Source: Fimenecus sp963624605 (GTDB lineage: Bacteria; Bacillota; Clostridia; Oscillospirales; Acutalibacteraceae). Taken from it: DNA of 64,000 nt. Each line of letters opens with the position of its first letter. Within the stretch, counting starts at the first letter, position 1. The stretch is taken from positions 1 through 64,000 of the forward strand of contig CAVFQD010000003.1 of the NCBI GenBank assembly GCA_963624605.1. Reading direction: 5' to 3'. The notes beneath the pieces are model-generated. The model did no database searches, was not told the DNA's origin, and worked only from the letters and a program-made list of their open reading frames with translations. Shown here piece by piece: positions 52,284 to 59,706 of this stretch. The position numbers and the translations under genes were made by a program.

Positions 52284-53099
52284 TCAAGCCGTTTCTTTCT
52301 GCATTTCCTTGTCGAACTGCGCTTCAATATTGTTTTTTCCCTTATGATGATAGGGGTAGAGCTTCAAAATGATGATTCCTATAAGTGCGCCGCAGGTGTT
52401 GAGTACCGTATCCGACATAGTATCCATCAAGGGCCAGCGCTCCGCATAAATCGGGGAAATCAACGGTTGCTTAACAGAGCCGTCAAGCAGTGAAAGCGCA
52501 TAATTCCAATGCTGTGCGTCGCCTGTTGCCTGTACTACCGGTAAGCCCTGAGCAGCCGCACTCACGCACGAAATCTGGTCAAAGGTAAATTCAAACAGCT
52601 CCCAGCCCACGCTTGCGAGGAATGAAAAGCCCAATGAGCAAAGCAGCACGATTGAAATCGGAACCTTTGCCTTGTCTTTAAGCTGCATTGCGGTTATTAT
52701 TTCATAACCGAAAATAACGCATATACCGCCGCCGACAAAATGCATGGCAACATCAAGCACATTGGAAGCATAGTACATATTCAGGAATTTTCCGCAGAAC
52801 GAGCCTAAAAATATACCGACAATAAGCACGCTCTGTATTTTCGGGTCAATGTATCTCAGGGAATTCTTTTCCGGAAGCAACATAAATATTTCCCAAACAA
52901 AGGTGCAAAGTATGTTGGCGCCGACCTGAAGCGGATCGGTAATATCAAACGGTTTATTTGTAAACGGGCTTATTGAGCCTTTTATAAATCCTACCAAGCC
53001 ATACACGAATGCAAAAAGCAGCAAAGCTCTGAACACCCACCAGATAATGAGCGTATGCTTTTTCGGTATTGTTACCAAACGGTTAAAATATTCTTTCAT
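52284..53099 (-). CDS. Seven-helix membrane protein of unknown function
   Basis: This is 271 residues from the ATG after GGAGGACTT. About seven hydrophobic segments are visible (for example VFRALLLFAFVYGLVGFI, SVLIVGIFLGSFCG and ISIVLLCSLGFSFLASVGWELFEF). The DVAMHFVGGGICVIFG and WELFEFTFD segments recall YjdF/DUF2238-like membrane proteins. A loop with AERWPLMDTMSDTVLNTCGALIGI follows. I cannot assign a function. It is transcribed with queH. Confidence 0.75.
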   Translation of the reverse strand: MKEYFNRLVTIPKKHTLIIWWVFRALLLFAFVYGLVGFIKGSISPFTNKPFDITDPLQVGANILCTFVWEIFMLLPEKNSLRYIDPKIQSVLIVGIFLGSFCGKFLNMYYASNVLDVAMHFVGGGICVIFGYEIITAMQLKDKAKVPISIVLLCSLGFSFLASVGWELFEFTFDQISCVSAAAQGLPVVQATGDAQHWNYALSLLDGSVKQPLISPIYAERWPLMDTMSDTVLNTCGALIGIIILKLYPYHHKGKNNIEAQFDKEMQKETA

Positions 53100-53208
53100 A
53101 AGTCCTCCGCGTGCAATATTCAGCATAATTAAAGTTACGGCGCAAAAGCACACCGTTATGCACATAATATCACGCAGAGAGGAAAAAGTAAATATATTTT
53201 AGACAAAA

Positions 53209-53249
53209 AGAACGGAATGTGTCGACAATTCCACGAGACATTCCGTTCT
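53209..53249 (-). terminator. intrinsic terminator after the DUF5696 gene
   Basis: AGAACGGAATGT (plus strand, 53210 region) pairs with ACATTCCGTTCT; TTTTTGTC follows on the minus strand. Confidence 0.82.
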
Positions 53250-53254
53250 GATTT

Positions 53255-55513
53255 TTAATTTGCTCTGATGCAGCTCATAGGCTCAACCGTAATTGAGTTT
53301 ACGGTTACGGCTTCGGAGTTGTAATTGAAGTAAATTACGATGCTGTTGTTATACTCCGTGCAATATACTCCGCTTTGGATTTCATAATGGCTTGTAATCC
53401 TCGCCGAGCGAAGATTGCCTATCGTGTTATCCGAAAGTGTGTAATTGTCGGTAGCCTGAGTAATCTGCGACTCGTAATAATATTTTCCGTCAAATTCCTC
53501 GTTGTCTGTCTTGGTGCAGGTCCATTCGTATGACGGCATTGCACCGTATTCAATGGATTTGAGAAGCGCCTTTTTGGAGTCATCGGAAAGGTTAATCGGC
53601 TCGTTTGAATAATCGACCAAGCCGTGAAGCACTATCTGCGCAAACGGAATTGACTTATAAACGGCGCCGTCCTCGGGATAAGCCGTGGTTGTCGGGAGAT
53701 TTACAACAGCATTTGCTTTTGACAGCATACAGAAATTACCGTTTTCAATCATTGTTTTATGGTTGTTGCCGAGAACCGAAAGCTGTGATGTGATTATATT
53801 CACCGCATTGCTCCTTGTGTGCTTTTCGCCTGAATAATCGGAATAAAGCACGCTTCCGACATCGTTTATGCAGTAACCGTCAACCTGATAACTCTTGTTG
53901 TTCTTGATAAAAGAAAGCACTCCGTCCTCAAGCTCGGAAAGGTTGAGCGCATAGCTTGTCCTTGTTTCCTTACCTGCCACGGACGAATAAATATTGTCAT
54001 AGCTTGTCTTGAGCTTTTCTCCCGTAATGTCGTTTGCCGCAGACGAAGAAGAACCGCTCTTATTATATGATACGAGGCTCAGATCGGTAAACATTGTAAA
54101 CTTCTGGGTGGAAATATACTGCGAAAGCGCCGTGAACGCCTTTTTATTGCCAAGCGCCTTTATCGGAGCAGCAGAGGAAATTTCGTCCTGATTGTCCGCA
54201 CCGTCGAGCATACCCTTGTATCTTAGCGTAACATCGTTTACACCCTTTGCCTTTAACTGACCGAGCAGGTCAAGCGTTTGTTCATAATCGGAAAGTACCA
54301 AATAGGAATGAGCCGAATTTTTTGCAACCGCTCCCTGTACCGTCAGCATAAACGGAATATGGTCGGTGCTGTCAACCGTTTTTGACGGAAGAACCGACTC
54401 CCTTATGAGAATCTCACGGCAGGCGGAAGCAAGTCCCGAATAGACTGCGTTTTTACCGGACAAAAATCTGTAACAGATGTTTATTTCGCCCGTGTAGGTC
54501 TCGCCCACATATCTCGAGGTCTTTTTACCCGAGGAATTTGAAATATACGAAACATCGGTAATCCTGAAGCTTGCACCGACGCGGTTATATGTGCCGCCCT
54601 CGTTGTATATTTTTCTGTGCGAGGTAACCTCCGCCACGCTGTCTCCGCTTAAAATTATACCGAGAAAAGCGTTCTGTGAGGATTTCATTCCGAAAACGGG
54701 CATAATTGCGTCCGCCGAAATTTCACCGTCAGACGATGTCTGCTTCAACGCTGCGTCATTGCCGTAAACCGAAAATGTTCTCGACTCATAGCTGTCCGCG
54801 GCTCCGCTTCCCGTCATAATCAACGCACCGCTTGCGTCCGGAACAAAGATATAGTCGTCGCTCTCGGCAACGGTTGTTGCGCCGAAATAATCGAGAAGTC
54901 CGAGCTCCTCAATGACATAGCCGTCACTTACGGTTATGTCGCCGCTGTTTATCTTGGCGTAAAACGCGCCGTCGGAAAGAGAATAGGTAACGGCAACAGA
55001 GGCATAAAGCTCTCCCGCGGTGATTTCATCATACGATTTAAGAGCGTTTTCCGCAGTAAGCGCCATATTGTAGGTAACCTGTATTCCGTTGTTCACGGGC
55101 TTGAAGGACGCCGCCGAAAATGCAACAGAGTTGTCCTGTGAATTCAGCCTGTATTTTCCGCCCTCGGAGGAAATCGTCATATCAAGCACGGTCGCGGGCG
55201 TGGTTTCATCGCCGTCGGAAGCCGAGGGAAGAGAATACCAGGTTTTGTTTGTGCTTGTGTCCTTGATTGCAATGCTGTAAGTCGAGCTGTCAAAGTAAAG
55301 CTCAAGCAAGCCAGATTTTGCGACATAAATAAGCGATTTTGAATTTGCGATATGATTATTCCTTGAGGAATAAGCCGCTTCGCTTATTTCAGAGCCGGAG
55401 GCCACGGAGGTCTGCAAACCCGTTGAACACGAGGTCAGAGACAATGCCGCAATAATAACCGCCAAGGCCGCCGCAAACAATTTTTTTATAAAGTGATTTT
55501 TTTCAAAATTCAT
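53255..55513 (-). CDS. DUF5696 domain lipoprotein
   Basis: The 752-residue protein has a lipoprotein signal (KKLFAAALAVIIAALSLTSC, lipobox LTSC near residue 29), then a beta-rich N-terminal half beginning YVAKSGLLELYFDSSTYSIAIKD, and a C-terminal TIM-barrel-like half. This matches DUF5696, found on the surface of Clostridia and often near glycoside hydrolases, suggesting carbohydrate or cell-wall binding or hydrolysis. GAGGTG precedes the ATG. The gap to sigF contains no clear terminator, so some read-through from the spoIIA operon is possible. Confidence 0.8.
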   Translation of the reverse strand: MNFEKNHFIKKLFAAALAVIIAALSLTSCSTGLQTSVASGSEISEAAYSSRNNHIANSKSLIYVAKSGLLELYFDSSTYSIAIKDTSTNKTWYSLPSASDGDETTPATVLDMTISSEGGKYRLNSQDNSVAFSAASFKPVNNGIQVTYNMALTAENALKSYDEITAGELYASVAVTYSLSDGAFYAKINSGDITVSDGYVIEELGLLDYFGATTVAESDDYIFVPDASGALIMTGSGAADSYESRTFSVYGNDAALKQTSSDGEISADAIMPVFGMKSSQNAFLGIILSGDSVAEVTSHRKIYNEGGTYNRVGASFRITDVSYISNSSGKKTSRYVGETYTGEINICYRFLSGKNAVYSGLASACREILIRESVLPSKTVDSTDHIPFMLTVQGAVAKNSAHSYLVLSDYEQTLDLLGQLKAKGVNDVTLRYKGMLDGADNQDEISSAAPIKALGNKKAFTALSQYISTQKFTMFTDLSLVSYNKSGSSSSAANDITGEKLKTSYDNIYSSVAGKETRTSYALNLSELEDGVLSFIKNNKSYQVDGYCINDVGSVLYSDYSGEKHTRSNAVNIITSQLSVLGNNHKTMIENGNFCMLSKANAVVNLPTTTAYPEDGAVYKSIPFAQIVLHGLVDYSNEPINLSDDSKKALLKSIEYGAMPSYEWTCTKTDNEEFDGKYYYESQITQATDNYTLSDNTIGNLRSARITSHYEIQSGVYCTEYNNSIVIYFNYNSEAVTVNSITVEPMSCIRAN

Positions 55514-55530
55514 ACGCTACACCTCACGAA

Positions 55531-55546
55531 GTCGACATATATCGAC
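55531..55546. promoter_or_regulatory. palindrome upstream of the DUF5696 gene
   Basis: GTCGA-CATATA-TCGAC, 18 bp before the start codon and in the leader of the gene. It could be an operator; no partner regulator is evident. Confidence 0.35.
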
Positions 55547-55590
55547 CTATATATAATAACATACTTTTTTGAAAAATGCCACTACTAAAT

Positions 55591-56244
55591 CTATCCTGTC
55601 ATTTTTCGCCGCATTTCCTGCAGCAGCGAACGCTCCCTGCGAGATACCTGTACCTGCGAAAGTCCGAGTCTTTGCGCCGTTACGGTCTGCGTAAGTCCTC
55701 TGTAATACCGCAGCTCGATAAGCCGCCTGTCGGCTTCGGGCATTTTGTCGATTATCTCCCTTAACGCTATAGAGTTGTGTATCCGATCCTCGCCGAATTC
55801 GACCGGAATGTCAATCTGCCTCTCCCCGTCCTCGTCCGTTGCGGTAAGTGAAGCGGGCGGCACGGCGATATTGAGCAGCTCGACCGTATCAAATTCATTT
55901 ACCCCGAGCCTTTCCGACAGCTCAGACACGGTGGGCTCTCTGCCGAGCGATACGGACAGCTCATCACGAAGCTTAATTGCCTCCCTTGATTTTTCTTTAA
56001 GAGATCGGCTGACCTTTACAGCCCCGCCGTCCCTGAAAAGCCGCTTTATCTCGCCGAGTATGGCAGGTACGGCATATGTCGAAAAACGAAAGCCGAGCGT
56101 TTCGTCAAAGCCGTCTGCCGCCTTTACAAGACCGAGGCAGCCTGCCGAGTACAAATCATCATATTCAATACCCCTGTTTCTGAATTTGTTTGCACACGAA
56201 TGAACAAGCCCGAAATTTTCGGAAATAAGCTCGTCTCGGGTCAT
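55591..56244 (-). CDS. sigF: RNA polymerase sporulation sigma factor SigF
   Basis: The 217-residue sigma factor (SpoIIAC) begins TRDELISENFGLVHSCANKFRN and has region 2 (YSAGCLGLVKAADGFDETLG and FSTYAVPAILGEIKRLFRDG), VSRSLKEKSREAIKL and a region-4 HTH, QTVTAQRLGLSQVQVSRRERS. It starts forespore transcription when released from SpoIIAB. Its ATG overlaps the spoIIAB stop (TAATG). It is the third gene of the standard spoIIAA-spoIIAB-sigF operon. Confidence 0.96.
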   Translation of the reverse strand: MTRDELISENFGLVHSCANKFRNRGIEYDDLYSAGCLGLVKAADGFDETLGFRFSTYAVPAILGEIKRLFRDGGAVKVSRSLKEKSREAIKLRDELSVSLGREPTVSELSERLGVNEFDTVELLNIAVPPASLTATDEDGERQIDIPVEFGEDRIHNSIALREIIDKMPEADRRLIELRYYRGLTQTVTAQRLGLSQVQVSRRERSLLQEMRRKMTG

Positions 56245-56681
56245 TACAAAGCGTTTCTGCCCTTTATTTTTTTGATAATCGTAACCGTCGTTCCCATATT
56301 CGCCCTTGAGCGCACCTTAACCTTGTCCGAGAAGCTTTCCATAACAGTAAAGCCGAGACCTGCCCTGTCGCCGCCGAGCGAGGTATACAGAGGCTGCCTT
56401 GCCTGCTCTATGTTCTCAATTCCGCATCCCTTATCCCTTATTTTTATCTCCACAACAGAGTTTTCAAACACCCTTACGGTTATGTAAATTTTGCCCACCC
56501 TGTTTTTGTAGGCGTGAACGATACAGTTTGTAACAGCCTCGCTGACGCTTGTTTTTATATCGTTTATCTCCTCAACGGTCGGGTCGAGCTGTGCGGCAAA
56601 CGACGATACCGCAAGACGGGCGTATCCCTCGTTTACCGAACGGCTTTCAAGCTGAATTTTCACTTCGTTTAAGTATTTCAT
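56244..56681 (-). CDS. spoIIAB: Anti-sigma F factor / protein kinase SpoIIAB
   Basis: This 145-residue GHKL-type ATPase has the N-box (SVSEAVTNCIVHAYKNRV), IRDKGCGIENIEQARQPL (G1 box) and RAGLGFTVMESFSD (G2 box). It binds SigF and phosphorylates SpoIIAA. Start and stop overlap both neighbours (ATGA with spoIIAA, TAATG with sigF), showing tight translational coupling of the operon. Confidence 0.96.
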   Translation of the reverse strand: MKYLNEVKIQLESRSVNEGYARLAVSSFAAQLDPTVEEINDIKTSVSEAVTNCIVHAYKNRVGKIYITVRVFENSVVEIKIRDKGCGIENIEQARQPLYTSLGGDRAGLGFTVMESFSDKVKVRSRANMGTTVTIIKKIKGRNAL

Positions 56682-57007
56682 TTTACTGCCTCCCTCGTTT
56701 TCTTTTTTAATACGGCAAGCTTTTCGAGTCCGGCAAGCTGCATAACCCTGTATGCGTGTTCTGACAGGTTTACAATGTACAACGAACAGTTCTTGCCCTC
56801 AATAAGCCTGTATCTGCCCATAACAAGTCCTATGCCCGAGCTGTCCATAAAGGTAACGCCGCCGAAGTCGAGAACAAGCCTGTCCGGTCGGCGAAACGAT
56901 ACATATTCGTCGATGGTTTCCCTTATCATCGGTGCGTTGTGATGGTCTATCTCTCCGCTTAAATAAGCGGTTACGACAGTGCCGTTTATTTCCATTCTCG
57001 CAGTCAT
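56678..57007 (-). CDS. spoIIAA: Anti-sigma F factor antagonist SpoIIAA
   Basis: This 109-residue STAS-domain protein has LVLDFGGVTFMDSSGIGLVMGRY; the DSSGIG serine is the SpoIIAB phosphorylation site. In its unphosphorylated form it frees SigF from SpoIIAB. AAAGGA lies eight bases before the ATG. Upstream lie a terminator (57060-57094) and two GTCAAAA sequences that resemble Spo0A boxes. Confidence 0.96.
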   Translation of the reverse strand: MTARMEINGTVVTAYLSGEIDHHNAPMIRETIDEYVSFRRPDRLVLDFGGVTFMDSSGIGLVMGRYRLIEGKNCSLYIVNLSEHAYRVMQLAGLEKLAVLKKKTREAVK

Positions 57008-57042
57008 TTTATCAGTCCTTTCACGAGAATATTACACCGAAG

Positions 57043-57063
57043 CCGTCAAAAAAATTGTCAAAA
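57043..57063. promoter_or_regulatory. candidate Spo0A boxes upstream of spoIIAA
   Basis: CCGTCAAAAAAA (from 57043) and ATTGTCAAAA (57054-57063) on the plus strand are direct repeats 12 bp apart resembling TTTGTCRAAA. They are in reverse orientation relative to the operon, as in the Bacillus spoIIA promoter. No clear SigH promoter elements could be fixed. Confidence 0.4.
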
Positions 57064-57094
57064 AAAGAGCCTTATGAAGCGAAAGCCTCATAAG
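57060..57094 (-). terminator. intrinsic terminator between pseudokinase gene and spoIIA
   Basis: On the minus strand CTTATGAGGC, loop TTTC, GCTTCATAAG, then GCTCTTTTTTT. It makes spoIIA a separate unit. Confidence 0.85.
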
Positions 57095-57112
57095 ACTCAT
57101 AAAATGTGCTTT

Positions 57113-58804
57113 TTATCCTAAAAGTCCGCCGCTCAAATCGCCGAGCAGGCTCTTCTTTGTGGTTGTCGCCGTGGTGGGCGGATTGCCCCAAACCTGAACA
57201 TATATTTCCTTGCCCTTCTCGTATTCCTTACCCGCCTCGGGAGTTACGGTAATTACCTCGTTTGCGGTATGCGTGCCGTCGTTGTTCTTTTCGACCTTTT
57301 TGCAGACAAAGCCCGCTTCGGTCAAAAGGTTATACGCCTTGTTGTAGTCCATACCCGAAACATCAATAAGCGTAACATACTCTATACCCTTGCTGACTGT
57401 CAACTTAATCTCTGAGCCCTGCTGCACCTGTGTTCCCGCTTCAAGGTTCTGTGATATTATATAGCCCGTTTCAACGCTGTCGGAGTACTGATAATCGACT
57501 GTAAACTTAAAGCGCGTTTTCTGAACCTCGTCCGAGGAAATTCTCGAATAACTCTGTCCGACAAAGTTCGGCACCTCAATCATCTGTGCTACACCCTCTG
57601 TTGTGGTCGTGTCGTCCTCGGCGTTTTTGAAATGGTCGTATGTAAGCCAGCCGCCGAGTGCCAGCACGCCTATGCCTATACAGATTGCAAAAGCAATAAG
57701 CGCCATTTTGACCTGCTCGTGCTTCTGCTGCTCCTGACGGGCAAGCTTTTCAAGGCGTTTTCTCTCCGCCTCTTCGTCATCTGTTGTTACAGACGGCTTA
57801 ACCTCATTTTCCCTTATTTCGTGAATGGGATTTGTCGCAATAGTGCTCGGCGAGCCCGAAAGCTCCTCGCGCAATTCGTCAACGGTAGCGGTTCTGTCAC
57901 CGGGTTCTATTGTAAGAGCGTGGTCGAGAGCCGATACAAGATATGCGGGCAACACCTCTGCAAATTTGGGCGGAATCATAAGCTTGTCATTGGTAATCCT
58001 CTCAGAAGCCTCGGCGGGAGTGCTGCCGATAAGAGCCCTGTAAATAACAGCCGCTATACCGTAAACATCCGTCCACGAACCCGTGTCGTCAACATCATGA
58101 TACTGCTCAATAGCCGCATATCCCTGAAACAGCTCGGGCTTAACCCTTGTTTTGAGGCAGCGCGCCGATGAAATCATAAATCCGGTAAGACGGAGCTTGC
58201 CGTCTCTGCCGAGAACAAGAGTGTTCGGCGAAATTCCCCTGTGATATATGTCGAGCGAGTGGAGCGAAGCCACCGTGGTAAGCACGGGCATCATAAGTGT
58301 TTTGACCCTGTCCCAGCCGAGATAGCCCGTTCTGCTTTTCAAAAGGAAATCACGAAGCGATATGGTTTCAAGATATTCGCTGACGGCATATGCCGTGTTG
58401 TTTTCTTCGATTATATCGATAACTGGTATGAGTGCCGAGAGATTTTTACTCATTGCAAGCTTCCTGTTAAGGGTTAAAAATTCACGGATACAGTCATAAA
58501 AAACGAGTCTGCTGTCCTCGTTGACAATAACCTCAGTACTGCCCTCAAGCCTTGTAACATTATGCACGGGTAAGAACTCACGCACCGTTACCGCCGTTCT
58601 TGTCTCGTTATCCCACGCCATATATGTAACGCCGTCGCCCGAAGCCGAAACGACCTTACCTATCGTATATCTGCCGCCTATAACGGTTCTCAGCGGAAGA
58701 TACGGAGCCGGTGCCGCGGAATTGTTGTTAAAGCCGCAAAAAGGGCACTGCTGCGCCGCACCTATTTCCTTCATGCAGCCCATACATAAATTATCTGCCG
58801 TCAT
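57113..58804 (-). CDS. PASTA-domain pseudokinase of the Ser/Thr kinase family
   Basis: This is 563 residues: an N-terminal zinc-ribbon-like CMGCMKEIGAAQQCPFCG, a kinase-fold domain (~40-310), one membrane helix (LIAFAICIGIGVLALGGWLTY, ~370-390) and two PASTA repeats (VPNFVGQSYSRISSDEV and IDVSGMDYNKAYNLLTEAGF), then a serine/glycine-rich tail. All catalytic positions are changed: the VAIK lysine region reads VTVREFLP, HRD is HRG, the catalytic asparagine is replaced, and DFG reads GFM. It is therefore probably not an active kinase but a peptidoglycan or muropeptide sensor or scaffold. It is upstream of spoIIA on the same strand. Confidence 0.85.
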   Translation of the reverse strand: MTADNLCMGCMKEIGAAQQCPFCGFNNNSAAPAPYLPLRTVIGGRYTIGKVVSASGDGVTYMAWDNETRTAVTVREFLPVHNVTRLEGSTEVIVNEDSRLVFYDCIREFLTLNRKLAMSKNLSALIPVIDIIEENNTAYAVSEYLETISLRDFLLKSRTGYLGWDRVKTLMMPVLTTVASLHSLDIYHRGISPNTLVLGRDGKLRLTGFMISSARCLKTRVKPELFQGYAAIEQYHDVDDTGSWTDVYGIAAVIYRALIGSTPAEASERITNDKLMIPPKFAEVLPAYLVSALDHALTIEPGDRTATVDELREELSGSPSTIATNPIHEIRENEVKPSVTTDDEEAERKRLEKLARQEQQKHEQVKMALIAFAICIGIGVLALGGWLTYDHFKNAEDDTTTTEGVAQMIEVPNFVGQSYSRISSDEVQKTRFKFTVDYQYSDSVETGYIISQNLEAGTQVQQGSEIKLTVSKGIEYVTLIDVSGMDYNKAYNLLTEAGFVCKKVEKNNDGTHTANEVITVTPEAGKEYEKGKEIYVQVWGNPPTTATTTKKSLLGDLSGGLLG

Positions 58805-58818
58805 ATTTTATCCTCCGT

Positions 58819-59250
58819 TCAGTTGCGCCAGTCTATTGTGGCGTCTTTTGTATTATCATTGTGCTCTATCGTTACGCTCTGCTTTCTTGTCGTTGACGGA
58901 TTTGTACTGTCGTCAAGGTCGATATATCCGCTTGAGTCAAATTCACTTGTACCGATGTCAATATCGCTTAATTTGCGTATGCCCGCAACAGCTTCGAGAA
59001 TATACTTTGCGTCGGTCAAATCAATATCGCCGTCCCCGTCTGCGTCTGCATTTACAACAGCGCTCTGCGAGAGCGTTCTCATATCCGCAATATATTGCAA
59101 AACATATTTTGCGTCAAGAAGAGACACCTTGCCGTCAAGGTTTACATCGCCTCTTTTTCTGCCCGCTCCGGCAAACGAAGAAAGCGTAATGCAAAGCGTG
59201 CAGATAACAATCAGCGCCGATGACAATATAATTGCAAGCTTGTTTTTCAT
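58819..59250 (-). CDS. Secreted dockerin type I domain protein
   Basis: The 143-residue protein has a signal peptide (LAIILSSALIVICTLCITLSSFAG), then a dockerin domain (~35-95) with two calcium-binding repeats, DVNLDGKVSLLDAKYVLQYI and DADGDGDIDLTDAKYILEAV. A short acidic tail follows with no enzyme domain. Such small dockerins plug into cohesins of cellulosome-like scaffolds or act as adaptors. AAGGAG precedes the ATG. It lies between dut and the pseudokinase gene, an unusual place; no cohesin gene is in the window. Confidence 0.9.
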   Translation of the reverse strand: MKNKLAIILSSALIVICTLCITLSSFAGAGRKRGDVNLDGKVSLLDAKYVLQYIADMRTLSQSAVVNADADGDGDIDLTDAKYILEAVAGIRKLSDIDIGTSEFDSSGYIDLDDSTNPSTTRKQSVTIEHNDNTKDATIDWRN

Positions 59251-59262
59251 ATCGAAATCTCC

Positions 59263-59706
59263 TTATTTGGTACCTGTCGAACCGAAGCCGCCCGCACCCC
59301 TGAGGGTTTCGTCAAGAGTTTCGACCTCTGTAAGCTCGGGGAGCTCGACGGGCTCAATAATCATCTGTGCAATTCTTTCAAAGGGCTGAATTTCATAAGC
59401 TTCCGAAATCTGATTGATAACGCCCACGCATATTTCGCCCCTGTAATCGCTGTCTATAACGCCGACGGAATTGAGCAAGCCTATTCCGTGCTTAATGGCA
59501 AGACCGCTTCTTGCGTATATAAACGCCGCATAATGAGGGTCGTCAAGACCTATTGCGATACCCGTCGGGATAACTGCGGTGTCGCCGCCTTTGAGAAGCA
59601 AAGGCTTATCAATGCAAGCATATAAATCATAGCCTGCCGAGCCCTCGGTAGCCCTTGCGGGGAGCTTTGCGTTGTCTCTTACTTTTTTGACTTTAAGTTC
59701 TTTCAT
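59263..59706 (-). CDS. dut: dUTP diphosphatase
   Basis: The 147-residue trimeric-type dUTPase carries all five family motifs: GSAGYDLYAC, PTGIAIGL with ARSGLAIKHGIGLLNSVGVI, DSDYRGEICV, ERIAQMII and the C-terminal RGAGGFGSTG. It removes dUTP and supplies dUMP for thymidylate. Its ATG overlaps the stop of the U32 peptidase gene. Confidence 0.96.
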   Translation of the reverse strand: MKELKVKKVRDNAKLPARATEGSAGYDLYACIDKPLLLKGGDTAVIPTGIAIGLDDPHYAAFIYARSGLAIKHGIGLLNSVGVIDSDYRGEICVGVINQISEAYEIQPFERIAQMIIEPVELPELTEVETLDETLRGAGGFGSTGTK

